Origin: Takakia lepidozioides
Taxonomy: Eukaryota; Streptophyta; Takakiopsida; Takakiales; Takakiaceae
Assembly (NCBI GenBank): GCA_030704615.1
Contig: CM060734.1
Location: 42,362,042 to 42,426,041, forward strand
Reading direction: 5' to 3'
Length of the DNA: 64,000 bases
Each line of letters opens with the position of its first letter. The first letter of the stretch is position 1. The notes under the pieces were generated by a model that made no database searches, had not been told where the DNA came from, and saw only the letters and a list, made by a program, of their open reading frames with translations. Both the position numbers and the translations under genes were made by a program. This document shows, one piece after another, positions 45,724-58,235 of the stretch.

Positions 45724-46091
45724 TGTTGGAAATCAACTCCTAACCAAGTTACTACTACCGAGAATTACTGTGATGACAAGTCAGGCTTCCATAATAGGAG
45801 TTCTGACAAGTCACAGTTAACAATAGAGATAAGCCTCGGTTAACTAAAAGATAGCTAAAGTTAGCTTCAATTATTAATGACTCAAGTCATTGTACTAGAA
45901 TAGCAAGTGGAGATAACTTAAGTAAAAGTATGGAGTTATGCTATAGTTATCTCAGTTTATTTTGGATTAGACTTTGAGTATAAATAGGGAGAGCTCGGAG
46001 GGTGGACACAGCTTGTTGTGGTCCTATGGTGGGTGGAGAGTTCTCAGTAATCAGTTCATCTTTTATCTCTATTCTCTGTCGAATTCCAACA
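45724..46091 (+). repeat. copia 5' LTR with promoter
   Basis: It begins TGTTGG and ends CCAACA. A TATA box TATAAATAG lies at 45979-45987, about 110 bases from the LTR end. Confidence 0.9.
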
Positions 46092-46103
46092 TGGTATCAG
46101 AGC
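46092..46103 (+). other. copia primer-binding site
   Basis: TGGTATCAGAGC abuts the 5' LTR and is complementary to the initiator tRNA-Met 3' end. Confidence 0.9.
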
Positions 46104-46153
46104 CATTCTTCTCTAGGTGAGAGTTGGTAGTTGAGATTGAGAGAACTTGATTA

Positions 46154-47219
46154 TGGCTGGAGCATCGTCTTCTAGCAATCCTCCTTCTATGTCTATGACG
46201 AGTGCATTAGATGTGAGAGTGGAAGATCGATTCAATGGAGCTAACTATCAAACCTAGGAAGTTCCTAGGATGGAGATGGTCCTTCTAGACAAAGATTTAT
46301 GGGGAGTGGTTGATGGATCAGTCCCAAGACCTAACACTATTGTTGGCCAAGCCATATGGGATAGGAAAGATCAGAAAGCAAGAGCTAGCATCATCACAAG
46401 TTTGAGAGACAAACAGTTGCATCTCATTATAAGTGCTAAGAATGCTAAGGATGTTTGGGACAAGCTAGCAAGCATATATAAGACGAAGGATGTCACATCG
46501 CAAGTGTATGCGACGCAAAAGTTCTATGGTCTGAAGATGACCGAGTCAGACTCAGTTGAACAACACTTGAATTTGTTTTGTGTGTTGCGAGATCAACTAG
46601 TCTCTGTGGGAACTAATGTGACTGATGAACACGCCGCAGTGGTGTTATTGGCAACCTTACCTGAATCCTATGATGGTTTTGTGGTGTCTCTAGCAGGACA
46701 AACCAACTTAATTATTGATGTTGTCATAGGACTTCTCCTCAAGGAGGAAACAAGAAGAAAATGTCAAGGTACGTCTACAGAAGTAGACAGAGCTTTGTTC
46801 ACAGGCAAGACTGGAGTAGTCTTGAATAGAAGACTCCCTTTACATATGTCTTAGAAGTCCCAGAGGTTTCAGAAACCTCAATCTAGCTCAAAGATAAAAA
46901 AAAAGCCAAAGTAAGGTGCTTTTTATTGCAAGAAACTTGGTCACATGATCAAGGATTGTAGAAAGCGCATTGCAGATGAGCGCAACAGAGAGAGTCAAGG
47001 GAACATAGCTACTCATCAGAGGAATGCTATTCTATTTGTTGTGTCTATCTCAGCCACTACTAGACAGAAGCATGTGTGGTATGTTGATTCAGGAGCATCT
47101 CAACATATGAGTTCAAAGATAGAGCATTTCTTATCCTATAGATCTTTTTCACCTACACAATATGTTCTTTTGGGAGATGATAGCAAGCATGTCATTGGTG
47201 GGGTGAGAGAGGCAAAGTG
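46154..47219 (+). pseudogene. copia Gag and start of protease
   Basis: From the ATG at 46154 the frame encodes copia Gag: RFNGANYQTW-like start broken by TAG at 46255-46257, then the UBN2-type region (WDKLASIYKTKD, LLATLPESYDGFVVSLAGQ). The frame stops at 46851-46853 and again near 46912. A CCHC knuckle, CKKLGHMIKDC-like, spans 46928-46962. Protease begins WYVDSGASQHMS (47078-47113). Coding stops at 47218 where tandem repeats begin. Confidence 0.85.
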
Positions 47220-47430
47220 ATATTTCAAAGAGGTTTGAGATGGTGGATCTGAAAGAGATCCTATGATCATGTGTTAATGATCAGTTTTTGTTGAAAAGAC
47301 AAAGTGATATCTCAAAGAGGTTTGAGATGGTGGATCTTAAAGAGATCATGTGATCATGTGTTGATCAGGCTTTGTTGAAAAAGACAAAGCGATATATCAA
47401 TGAAGTTTGAGATGGTGGATCTGAAAGAGA
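47220..47430 (+). repeat. Tandem repeats, about 90-bp unit, at deletion junction
   Basis: GTTTGAGATGGTGGATCTGAAAGAGATC recurs three times (about 47232, 47322, 47405), joined by GATCATGTGTT...GTTGAAAAGACAAAG. The last copy runs into the RT coding frame (KFEMVDLKEIQYCLG), so the unit is RT sequence amplified at the site where integrase and RT were lost. Confidence 0.8.
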
Positions 47431-48356
47431 TCCAGTACTGCTTGGGGGTATCGGTAACTCATGTTCGACAAGACCAAGCAATTTACCTAAACCAGCGTAA
47501 GTATCTTGAAGATATCTTAAGGCACTTTGGTATGGCTGAAATTATGCCGGTAAATACCCCGTTTGTCCCAAATTGCAAACTCTCAACAGAGATGAGTCCT
47601 AAGAGTGCTGCAGACTTGGAGACAATGAGAGATGTTCCCTATCAGAGTGTTGTGGGAAGTCTCATGTATGCAAAGGTCTGTACTAGGCCAGATATTGCAC
47701 AAGCAGTGGGGGTTGTAAGCCAATTTGTGGCTAACCCTGGGCAACTCCATTGGGTTGCAGTAAAGCGGATTTTCCGTTATCTAAGAGGCACACTGGACTA
47801 TGGTTTGTGCTTGAGAAAGAACAATGATAATGTTCAGTTGGATTATGGTTTCTCAGATAGTGCTTGCAAAAGCACAGAGCTATACGGCTATTGTGATGCA
47901 GATTGAGCTGGTAATGTTGATGACCGCCACTCTACATCTGGTTATGTTTTTATGCTAGCAAATGGAGCTCTAAGCCGGAGCAGCAAGAAGCAATCTACAA
48001 TTGCTATGTCCTCGACTGAGGCAAAATATATGGCTGCATCTCAAGCTATAAGGCAAGCATTATTGTTATCATCATTTCTATCTAGTATTGGTCATCCACA
48101 GAGGGATACCATGGTCATATATGATGACATCCAAGGGTGTATTGCTCTCTCAAAGAATCCAATGTTTCATGCTCACACAAAGCATATTGAGATTCATCAT
48201 CATTTGGTACGAGAGAAGACTGAAGCTGGAGTTGTCAAGCTTGTATATTGCAACACCAACAACATGGTTGCAGACATATTGACAAAAAGGCTTAGTGTTG
48301 AAAAGCTTGAACGCTTTCGAGGCTTGATGGGAGTAGTTAAGTGCTTAACTTGGTAA
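47400..48356 (+). pseudogene. copia RT end and RNase H
   Basis: RT C-terminal motifs YLEDILRHFGM, VGSLMYAKVCTRPDIA and IFRYLRGTLDYGL lead to RNase H with GYCDAD, SSKKQSTIAMSSTEAKYMAA and HTKHIEIHHHLVREK. A TGA (47904-47906) replaces the Trp usually after DAD. The RT catalytic YVDD region lies in the deleted part. Confidence 0.9.
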
Positions 48357-48371
48357 CTCGTTGAGTGGGGG

Positions 48372-48739
48372 TATCGGAAATCAGCTCCTAACCAAGTTAC
48401 TACTACCTAGAGTTACTGTGATGACAAGTCAGGATCCATGATAGGAGTTCTAACAAGTCACAGTTAACAATAGAGATAAGCCTCGGTTAACTAAAAGATA
48501 GCTAAAGTCAGCTTCAGTTATTAGTGACTCAAGTCATTGTACTAGAATAGCAGGTGGAGATAACTTAAGTAAAAGCATTGAGTTATGCTATAGTTATCTG
48601 AGCTATTTCTGGATTAGACTTTGAGTATAAATAGGGAGAGCTCGGAGGGTGGACACAGCTTGTTGTGGTTCTATGGTTGGGTGGAGAGTTCTCAGTAATC
48701 AGTTCATCTTTTATCTCTATTCTCTGTCGAATTCCAACA
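48372..48739 (+). repeat. copia 3' LTR
   Basis: It pairs with 45724-46091. The polypurine tract GAGTGGGGG (48363-48371) precedes it. TATA is at 48626-48634. Confidence 0.9.
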
Positions 48740-48744
48740 ATCAC

Positions 48745-50430
48745 TTCCTCCCTCTCCTCTGTCGTTTGCTGACATTAGCCTCTAGCCCCCAAAGATCAAA
48801 GTATCTCTTCGCGCAATCAATCAACTCCTGGAGATTGGTTGGAGTCTCCCCTATGCCTGCGAAGTCATCCGCAAACATAAGGGCTGGTATGGTGGTATCA
48901 CCCACCCTTAACCCAAATCCCTCACTTTCCACATCCTCGAGGAGTTGATTGATGAAAACATTGAAGAGCAGAGGGGAGAGAGTACATCCTTGAGCTACAC
49001 CTTGGTCTATGTCAAAGAAGTTGGACTTCTGTCCATTAACAGTGACACAGCTTTTGGTGTGAGCATACAAGTTGTGGACAACTCTCCACATCTTTCCCTT
49101 GATCCCACAAGACCAGAGGCGGAACCATAGGCCATCTCTCCACACAGTGTCATAAGCCTTTTTGACATCCAGGAAAAAAACATAAGTGGGTTTCCCTTCT
49201 TTTTTCCTTCCCTGGATAATCTGGCTTAGAGTGAAGATATGATCCACACAGCCCCTGTTTCGCCGAAAGCCAGCTTGGCCTTCGTGGAAACAACCTCCAG
49301 ACTCCAGATCAACCTCGAGACGAGTACTTATAACTCTGCAGAATGTCTTGCCAACAACATTGAGGAGCGTGATGCCACAGTAGTTCCCCGGTTCTTCTCT
49401 GTCACCCTTCTTGTATAGATTGACAATGACCCCCTGTCGCCAGCGAAAGGGGATCATTTCAGTCTTCCAGATAAGGTTAAAGAGGAGAACTAGGGCCTAT
49501 CATGGGATCACCACCGTGCTTGATAAGCTCGTTGACAATACCATCAGGTCCACCAGCTTTATATCCATTTAAATGTTCAATTGCTTCCACAATCTCAGAA
49601 GAACTAATGGGAGCATTATAAGCCATTGAAATATACTCCAGTTCATCAGGACTGTTTTGAATCATAGGAACAGTTTTTCCAACTGTGTCCCTCCATTCAG
49701 CATAAGACCCCTCACTGTTAGACCTAGAAGTTCTGCCAAGGATACTGTAGTGAGTTTCAAAGGTTTTGACAATGTCAACCGATGAAGTCACCACTGCATC
49801 TTTAGTAGTCTTCAGCGCTTGTACTTGCTGACCGTTTTTAGGCTTGTACAAACGTTGACGGGCCAACCAGAATTTCTTGTCATTACCACCCTGGTGGTTT
49901 GAGTTTATTTCACTGTATAACTTGTCCCAGTATATTTTCTTCTGAGACCTAACAAGCTGATTGATATCTTTACGGAGCTGGTAGTACCTCGCCCACAATT
50001 CTCTGTTGGTTTCCAAATTGCCGCACTCTTTATAGAGGGCTCGTCTCTCAGCTATCTTGAGTTTAATCTCATTGGTCCACCAATTAACTGCTCTACCGCA
50101 GACAATTAGTTTCCTCCCAATGATCTTGTCAGCCACGGAGGAAACGAAACTCTCCCAAGAGTCCACTGCACTTTCGACTTCATTTCTTGCGTTAACAGAG
50201 CGTGACTGAAGTTCTTGGAGCGATTGGACAAAATGAGGGAGAGCCTCTTGCAAGGCCTGGACGTACTCAGCCTTGACCTCCTCATTGTGGAATTTTTCTA
50301 TGCGCCACTTCCGAATCGAACGTTTCACATATCTCTTGGTGGTGGGAAAACACCTTTTGATCTCAGTCCAAACCAGGAAGTGGTCAGAGGTACCAATATC
50401 AGTTCTGTCGATCAACACATTGGCACACTG
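48745..50430 (-). pseudogene. LINE ORF2: endonuclease end and reverse transcriptase
   Basis: The minus strand encodes the last endonuclease motif GTSDHFLVW, a long linker with NWWTNEIKLKIAERRALYK, and a non-LTR RT: QGVIVNLYKKGDREEPGNY, FLDVKKAYDTVWR, GVAQGCTLSPLLFN and the catalytic ALMFADDFAGI. An extra base near 49494 shifts the frame between linker and RT. The element is 5'-truncated in a GA-repeat near 50430 and split at 48740 by the copia insertion. It is a dead copy. Confidence 0.9.
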
Positions 50431-50457
50431 GGGGAGAGAGAGAGAGAGAGAGAGAGA
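50430..50457. repeat. (GA)n microsatellite at LINE 5' junction
   Basis: GA repeats mark the junction between the truncated LINE and receptor-kinase 3' flank. The duplicate flank has only a short AGAGAGAAAG run at the equivalent site (24702). Confidence 0.8.
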
Positions 50458-51160
50458 AGACTCCAGCCAAAGCTGGCGATTTAATTCTGCATACATATGA
50501 AGTGAGCAGCCACACCGGCCACAACTTGATGCAAAAAATTTACAATCATGTATCGACGCAAGCAGATTTCCATCCCTGATGCATCATATCCTCTGTACAT
50601 ATGGAAACACCGGTAGTGGTCCAGCATTGGATACAAGCGGATGAGAGAAGCACAGATTAACAACAGTAAAGGCATTATGTAAACTGAATTTTCGTTTGTA
50701 AGTAGTCATCACTTTCCTGCACCAAGAATATTGACACAGAAGTGGCAGCTCTCCCCCCCCACTGCATTCAACTTCAGGACCACCGCTCCCACCGAAAACT
50801 GTACCTAAGGTGACATGTAGCAACGCCCGCCTAGTACTGGCTAGTAATGTACAATTACTCTGTGAGTAGACTTGCCTCACTAGTCGGCTGCAGGGAATTA
50901 TCTCGGAGATCTACCTCAAGTTGGTCTCTTCAGTATAAATAAATGTCATATCATGTGTACGTCCCTCCTGTCTTTCTGGGGAAGTTTGGTGAGCATTTTC
51001 CCGGGTAAGCATCTTAGCTGTCCTCCACTATGTAACTGGTGTTGGACTTGCTGGATCCACTGAAGAAGCCCAGGTGCCTCCTCTCCCATCTGTTCCAACA
51101 GCGACAAAGACTACAGCACCATTGTTTGATAATAGCTAATGACACACACACAAAAGGGTG
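50458..51160 (-). other. Receptor-kinase 3' flank (duplicated at 24.7-25.4 kb)
   Basis: This aligns with 24700-25446. A minus-strand frame with HVTLGTVFGGSGGPEVE is present in both copies but no gene model is supported. Expect 3' UTR or downstream sequence of the receptor kinase. Confidence 0.6.
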
Positions 51161-51308
51161 TCACCCTCTCAGCAGTTTGAGCCTTCTTTAAAGTCTAGTT
51201 GAACCCAGGCTCTGCAACGAGAAGCAACCTCCAATAGGCATGGCACAATTGATTCATAATTTCCTTTCTCTTGGGGACTTGCCACACAATGAGTGCTTGG
51301 GGTCTGGG

Positions 51309-54300
51309 CTATTTTACAAGGATTTCCACGACGTCTCTTTTCTCTTCTTTCCTGTTCTTGCCATCCTTCCCGACCTTGCCCTCCCTGTTTTTGGGGTTGG
51401 CTTCCAATAGCATCTGTACAACCTCACGCATTGATGGCCGATTCATTGGCAGCATGCTGGTGCATAGAAGCCCCAACCTCAAGACCAGAATCATGTCATC
51501 ACGAGCTTCTGTCCCCATCCGCGGGTCCAAGACGTCATACACTCTTTCTTTGGTCTGTATTTTATTGCTTACCCAAGAGACCAGGTCCACAGAGTTACCA
51601 GACAACACCTCTACTGGAAGCTTTCCGGTCACAAGTTCCAGGAGTACAACACCAAAGCTGTAGATGTCACTTTTCACCCCAACTTTCAAGGTGTAGGCAT
51701 ACTCTGCATACAGGGCAGAAAGGGACTTAAAACATATGATTCGTAAACTTACATGTGCCCCCCCCCCCAGCCTCTACCTCCACATCGTGGATTTTTAATC
51801 TCCATTTCAACAAACAAACTGCACAAATGTTTTGCTCTGGAGTGACCACAATGGTGACTCGAGGCTTGAACTACAACAAGGGCCAAGATCATGAGGTAAG
51901 TGTCCATCAGTCAAGACAAGTAGGGCAATTGCTAACTCGCTAAAATGAAGACAAACAAAAATGAAACAAATTCCAATGACTTCGTGTAGGCGTAGGTGTA
52001 CTCAGGCTACATAGCAGAAAGGGAACGGTTCTAAAAATAACATATGCCCCCCCACTTCTCCCTCCACACATGGATTTTTACTATGTAGCTCCATTCAACA
52101 CACAAACTGCACCAAATATTTTTTGCTCTGGAGTGACCACATTATTGCCTCGAGGCTTGAGCTACAACAAGGGCCAAGATCATGAGGTAAGAGTCCATCA
52201 GTCAAGACAAGTAGGGCAACTGCTAACTCGCTAAAATGAAGACAAACAAAAAAGAAACAAATTCCAATGACTTCGTCACTTATTGCCCTGGATAGTCAGA
52301 ATGAAAGAAGCAGAACCACGACGCTTAGACAAGATGCAGTGCACAAAGCAGTTGAACAAAAGATGCATTAACATATACCTGGAGCGATGTAGCCATAGGA
52401 CCCTGCAATTGCAGACATGGAGTCACCCTTCCCTGTGGTTACTTCCAAGACCTTGGCCAGGCCAAAGTCCGCCACATGCGCCTCGTAGTCCGAGTCCAGC
52501 AAAATGTTATTGGACTTGACATCACGATGCACAATTTGGGGTATGCAATCATGGTGCAAATATTCCAGCCCCTGCACAACCATGATCAACTGCACGGTCA
52601 CAATTGGAGGAAAATAGAGGACAAAAACAAATGAAATGAAATGAAATGGTTTTTTATAACGTCCATGGAAAGCTCAAAGAGCTTATGGGACAAAAGGGAA
52701 AGACAAGAAAGAAGAGAAAACCACAGCCAAAAGCAGCCCAAAAGCAACTACTGGAAACCTTCAGTGAGAGATTGGGTTCCATGGAATAGACAGTTGAATC
52801 TCCCACGGATCTCATAGTATAGAGGGCAATGAAAAAAGTGTTCTTCAGTTTTGGTTTCCTGGTTGTGCCCGGTGCATGCTGGGCATAGGCGATCCCCCCG
52901 TTGCAGGTTTTCCCATCAACTAGTCTCAATCCGTAGTTTGTGGGAGCCCAACCCTGAACCGCCCCAATGCCCTCAGAAGTACAAACAGTTTATGGGGGTT
53001 GGTACCTGTGCTGCCCCCAAGGCTATTTTGTAGCGCATGCCCCAATCCAGAGTGCCCCCTTTGGTGCCATGCAAGATATCCCCCAGGCTGCCATTAGGCA
53101 TATACTCATAAACCAGCAGATTGGAGTACTTGTTGGAACAGCAGCACAGCAGCTTCACTATGTTCCGATGTCGAATGTTCCCAAGTGTCTCCACCTAAAC
53201 AACACAACAACAGATCTTCAACAAAAGGCAGAACAGATGTACTCTTGAAATATTTTGTGGTGTTGATTAAGGGAATCCTGTAGTGGAACATATCAGAGAT
53301 AGGCGCACAATGTAAGGGACTTGAGGTTTTCTCTTGCTCTGCGGACTTTGAACCCCTTTCACAAACTTCACGTCCCAATCACCTATCACTTGAAGAATAA
53401 TCTACAGCAGATCACAAACCTACGAGCCATTAGCTCTGGAAGTATGCTGATGTGGCATACAGATTAGTCCCAATAACCAACTCCTCCTAGGAAATGAAAT
53501 CCTCCAGGCAACATTGAGGCAACATGAGCAGCGTTCAGCAGTGGTCTTTCCACACCATTTCCGCATTCAGCACAACTTGACGATAATAAGAAAAGTAGAG
53601 TAGAGAATTTAACAATCCTTGTTTACCTCAGCCTTGAACCCATGATCATGTAGGGTATCACCCTTGCACTGGCCCCAGAGCTTCTTCACAGCCACGGAAT
53701 GTCCATTATTCAATGTTGCCTTGTACACTTTGCCTGATGCACCGCTACCAATCACATTGTCCTCATCTAATTCCGTGACCTCATAGTCTTGGAAGGCCAT
53801 CTTTTGGAATGAAGTGAGGCTCCAGGAATCAGAACCTATTTTGTCGTCACGTCTTGCATCACTGAAGTGTCTGTATCTCCTGTAGAAACAGCATAAGCCA
53901 ATGACAAGAATTGAAGTTGCCGAAGCAAAGGCTACTCCCACCACCCACACTCGTAGCCCGGGTCTCTTATTTTTGGAGCCATTTTGCCCTTGGGAGCAAT
54001 TATTGCCCTCGCACAAGTTCGGGTTCCCCTCAATGTCTGCAACCGTTATGAGACTTGCTGGCACATCACCTGAAAGGTTATTATTTGAGACATCCAAGGT
54101 TACAAGAGTCAAATTACCAAGGGAAGCTGGAAAATCCCCACTCAGCTGATTTCCTGATAGATCCAGAACGTTGAGGCCTTCAAGTTGGCCGAGTTGGCTG
54201 GGGATGGGGCCCGTGAGCTGGTTGGTGGAGAGGTTCAGTTGGGCAAGTGCACTGCAGTTGCCAATCTCAGGTGGAATTTCCCCAGTGAAAGAATTTCGGG

Positions 54301-57300
54301 CCAGATTGAGATTGTTTAGGCCAGACAGATGGCTCATTTGTGGAGGAATATAGCCCTCCAGATTGTTGCCAGAGACATCAAGCTTATTGAGCTTTGTCAC
54401 CTGCCCAATCTCCACAGGAAGGGGACCAGAGAACTGATTGTCTGACAAAGTCAGGGTTCCCAAGGTCGCCGCCTGGCCAATTGTTGAAGAAATGCTTCCG
54501 TTGAGCATGTTGTTCTCCATGCTGAGAATCTCCATAAATGGTGCACCCCATAACCCACTGGGAATAGGCCCGGAGAGCTGGTTATCCTCGAACCTCACTC
54601 GCTTCAGACTTGAGCAGTTCCCATAATTCTCCGAAAGACCCCCTGTAAAACCATTCTTGAAGAAGATCAACTGTTGCAACGTATTTCCCTTGCAAAGATT
54701 TGATGGGACGGATCCGTGCAACAAATTGGTGGAGACATCAAACCTGACTAGGTTGGACTTCTCGGCAAAATTATCGGGGATGGTTCCCGTCAAGCTATTT
54801 TCGAAGACAACCAAGTGTTGCAAATTCTCCAGCGAGGCCATCCCAATGGGAATTTCGCCATAAAAGTTATTTTGGTAAATGTGGAAGTTAATGAGGTTTT
54901 TCATGTCTGCAGTTGAAGATGGAATAATGCCGGTCACATTGTTTTGGGAGATATCAAAATCAGTGAGACTCTGGAGGTTTCCAAAATCTGTAGGAATGGT
55001 ACCATTAAGATGGTTGGAGAACAGTTCAATCACTCTCAGCTTTGGTAACTGCATCAGCCCAGAAGGAATACTACCCAACAGATTATTTTGAGATAGATCC
55101 AAACTCTCCAAGCTCGTCAGGTTTGAGAAGATGTCTGGAAGCACTCCATCTATCGAGTTCAAATTCAGCCAGAGAATTTGAAGTTGTGTCAGATTTCCCA
55201 GGAAGTCCGGAATGGGTCCTGTTATATTGCAGGATGCAAGACTGAGTGTCCGCAAATTTGTCATGCCTTGTACCCACTGAGGGAAAGGCCCCTCAGTAAA
55301 ATTGCAGCAACTCAAGTCAAGGACTTCCATCTTTGTGAAGTTTGCAAACCATGACGGAATAGCTGCTGGTGTGAAGTCGGCAGAACCCAGGTGTATCTCA
55401 GTCAAGTTAAGAAGATTACCAAGGCTGGAGGGAATTACGCCCGTGAAATTGGCATTCTGCAGATTCAAGTGCTGAAGCGCAGGCAAATCACCCAGGCTCT
55501 CTGGGATTGATCCGCTGAAACTTGAGCAACATACATCCAGACTTTGCAATAATTTCAGTTTTGAAATTCCACTGGGGACCAGACCTTCAATGAATGTCCA
55601 GCTCATGTTGACAGTCACCAGGTTTGTGCAGCTGAGAACATCAGAAGGGAAAAAGCCTTGCAAATTGGTGTTGCTCAAATCCAGAACCTCGAGATGGGTA
55701 AGTTGGCCTGCAAACCCAAAGCACATGTGGACCCCATGCATGTTAATCAAGTGATCATATAGTCATCAACTGCCGTTGCAATACCAAAGGGCAAATTCTG
55801 GACATTCTGGCAGATTCTTGAACAATCTTGAAATGTTACTATACGCAGTCAACTTCCAATTCAACTTACAGACACAAAAATTAAAGCAGACACAAAGAAT
55901 TCAACTGCCGGTACACTATCCTCATATCCACTACACCCTAAGTGAGTGGAATGCATGTCAGTGATCCATCTAATCCATAGGGAACGATCCAGCTCGAGAC
56001 AGCCTTTCCCGTCAGTCAGTAACATGGACTCATACATAAGCTCATAATATAGGAGAAGACAACATCCAGAAGAGTCAAAAAAGGAGCAATGAAAAAAATG
56101 CTTTCATTGCATTGCCATATGATGGCCATTCCAGATAGACTGTAAAAGTGAGAGAAACCATTGCCAGCCCACATGTGTGAAAGATAGGAAAGGGAACGGA
56201 AGGAAAGGAACTTTTCACGTCCTCAGGAAGCTCAAGAACAAGTGAAGAAAGACACCTATGGTGGAGGGCTGAGAAGGATATAAGGGGGAGAGAGATATGA
56301 GCTTGGCAGGTGTGTCACACCCCTTTATCTCAAGCTGCAGCAATGGCTGGATCATAAGCTCTCAGCTGTCAGTCACTTGACTCTGACATGAACAACAGAA
56401 ATGTTGAAGCTACAGTGACATAGCTGAGATAGAGATGCATTTTCCTCAGATACAGAATGTGCTCATGAGACAGTGTTTGCTGTAGCCTTGTGGCCATAGA
56501 CCCCGCGCCCAATTTGGGCGGATTCCTGAGATAAAGTGAAAGGGAGATGTTACTCTTGCTTGTGTCCCGGAACACATCAACTGAGGTTGCATGGCACCCT
56601 GAACCCCTTGGACAGGGCAGGAAAATCTGCTGGAAAGCTTGAGCTGGCTTGGCTCTCTGTAAGAATCCTCTGGGATAAAGCACAGACTATTTTGTGGCAA
56701 TCAGTAAGTGAAAATATTCCAATTTGACAGAATCAACAGAAACTGGGACAGGCTGTTCAGCATATTGCAGGGAATGGGAGATGACGTCCAGAAGGGTATC
56801 TAAACGATGGGAACAGTATTCAAGCCATTGTCTCTCTGACAGAAGCTGACAAAATAATCTGAGGAGGGGTATCTCTACAACAAGATGGAAAGTGCAAAAG
56901 CCAACCAGCCATTTCCCAAGGCAGAACTTGAAGCTCTGGAAAGAACACCGTAATAAGGATTCGTCACCTCCAACCCACTTAACCTCAGTTATCTGTGAGT
57001 GGGTATGCATTTGGGTTTGGCAAATAACCTGTGGGTCAATTTGAAAAGTGGACTGCTGACTGATTTTGGAGTAGTTGCACTGCGCCAAGGTTCCCTCTCT
57101 AAAACATACGATTTCCAGCTAGATTATGGAATGGAACAGGTAACGCCCAAACTCCTGGTGACTTCCTCTGCAAATTGGAGAGGCTGAGCTCTGAATTAAA
57201 CACACTTAGCCATCTAAAAGACCATCTAGTGCTCATCAAGGCCTGCGAAGATAACCCACTTTCCGTGGCCAATAGCCAGCAAAGTACTGCGTCGAAGATA

Positions 57301-58086
57301 CCTTCCTATGCACATGGTTGGGCAATGGGCATTATGGACTCACTATTGATGTGTTATAACGTTGGAATGTGTATAACTGCACATCCAGCCACAGTGGTTC
57401 GCACATTTTGTATCAAAGAGGGGAGCCTACCCTCTGAGATAACAGTCGGCTTTTTTCACCTTGCCTAGTCTCACCTACTTGAGATACTGATAGTGAGGAC
57501 AGCATGAGGTAGAGAAATTTAATGACACAGTCCCATCAGAGACATGAGTAGTGAATTGTACTAAGTCACCATCTGCACCAAGGTATTTGAAAGCTATCCT
57601 GTTCTCCATGGTTTAACAAGAAAACGTCCAAACTCAGGACCCCCTCCTTTACGTTGTGAAGCTCCTTTCCTTTCGAATGGTCTCTACTGCTCTTCCAACT
57701 CCAATTCGAAAGCCACTCAACTTCAATTTTTGGGAATTGAGGAGCTTACTATCCCACCCGTAAGAACTGTCAAGGAGGTGACAATTATGTGCAAACTCAC
57801 CGAACAGCCCTGCAGGCACAGCCCCCGAAAGATTGAAATCTCTGACGTTGAGCCCGGTGACTGAATCGGCAGCATTGCAAGTGATCCCAGTCCAATTGCA
57901 AGGCAGAGCGTCGGACTGTTGCCAGTTTGCCAGCTGGCTATTCCCATCCGTTACGTTCTCCTTGAATTGAAAAAGAACCTGGCCTTCTGCAGAGAGTGCC
58001 TCCACACCACCGCCGACATAACAACCCAGCACCGCTAGAATTCCCAGCACGTTCACCATCCATAGCAGCTCCCACCTCCTCGCCAT
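51309..58086 (-). CDS. LRR receptor-like kinase, HAESA/HSL type (subfamily XI)
   Basis: Five exons join in frame with GT-AG introns: 58086-57801, 55707-53627, 53194-53006, 52571-52379 and 51703-51309, giving 1,047 residues. A signal peptide (1 to about 30) precedes the LRRNT cap with CNWTGITC, then about 20 extracellular LRRs, a transmembrane helix at about 682-703 and a Ser/Thr kinase. The kinase has GSGASGKVY (glycine loop), the catalytic Lys near 770, HRD at 867-869 (an RD kinase), DFG at 887-889 and an APE motif spliced across exons 4 and 5. Closest by eye to HAESA, HSL and related receptors of secreted peptides. A Lys-rich tail follows the kinase. The start is the ATG at 58086, since the in-frame upstream codon is GTG. 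Introns 1 and 3 contain repeats. Confidence 0.93.
51689..52277. repeat. Tandem duplication across intron 4/exon 5 boundary
   Basis: Unit 1 (about 51689-51985) and unit 2 (about 51987-52277) share AGGCTTGA, AACAAGGGCCAAGATCATGA and GTCAAGACAAGTAGGGCAA. Each unit contains a version of the exon 5 acceptor and first codons. Unit 2, deeper in the intron, has CTATGTAG|CCTGAGTACACCTACGC as a decoy acceptor. Confidence 0.82.
52630..53000 (-). mobile_element. LINE 3' end in receptor-kinase intron 3
   Basis: The minus strand encodes the end of a LINE ORF2 with a zinc-knuckle-like [20 protein letters not shown] and [13 protein letters not shown], then a stop, an untranslated tail and a GAAAT-repeat (TTTCATTTC) end at 52630. 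It is inserted in the same orientation as the host gene and does not touch exons. Confidence 0.82.
56390..57690 (-). repeat. Dispersed repeat inside receptor-kinase intron 1
   Basis: The outer parts match 1177-1650, and a short part matches 44548-44625. The inner 840 bases are unique in the window. No coding frame is convincing. Confidence 0.7.
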
Positions 58087-58229
58087 CTCTGAACAGCTCT
58101 TTCCTGTCACTCCCGCAAGATTAATTCTTTCAGCTTACCCTCTTCTCCCAACAACCAAATGACTCGAGCAAGCCATGGTGGCGAACTCAGCAGGAAAGAC
58201 AAGACCTTCAGACGGCTTCCCCACCATAG

Positions 58230-58235
<6 letters not shown>

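Larger units (their letters stand above)
45724..48739 (+). mobile_element. copia retrotransposon, internally deleted, with target duplication
   Basis: LTRs of 368 bp at 45724-46091 and 48372-48739 flank an internal region of about 2.3 kb. Five-base direct repeats ATCAC at 45719-45723 and 48740-48744 prove one insertion, into a LINE. The internal region keeps gag, the start of protease, the RT end and RNase H; integrase and most of RT are gone. The LTRs differ at about 20 positions, so it is not recent. Confidence 0.95.

Noticed and set aside
53901-55245. Plus-strand ORFs opposite receptor-kinase exon 2
   Set aside because: They mirror the LRR-coding strand and show no domain of their own.
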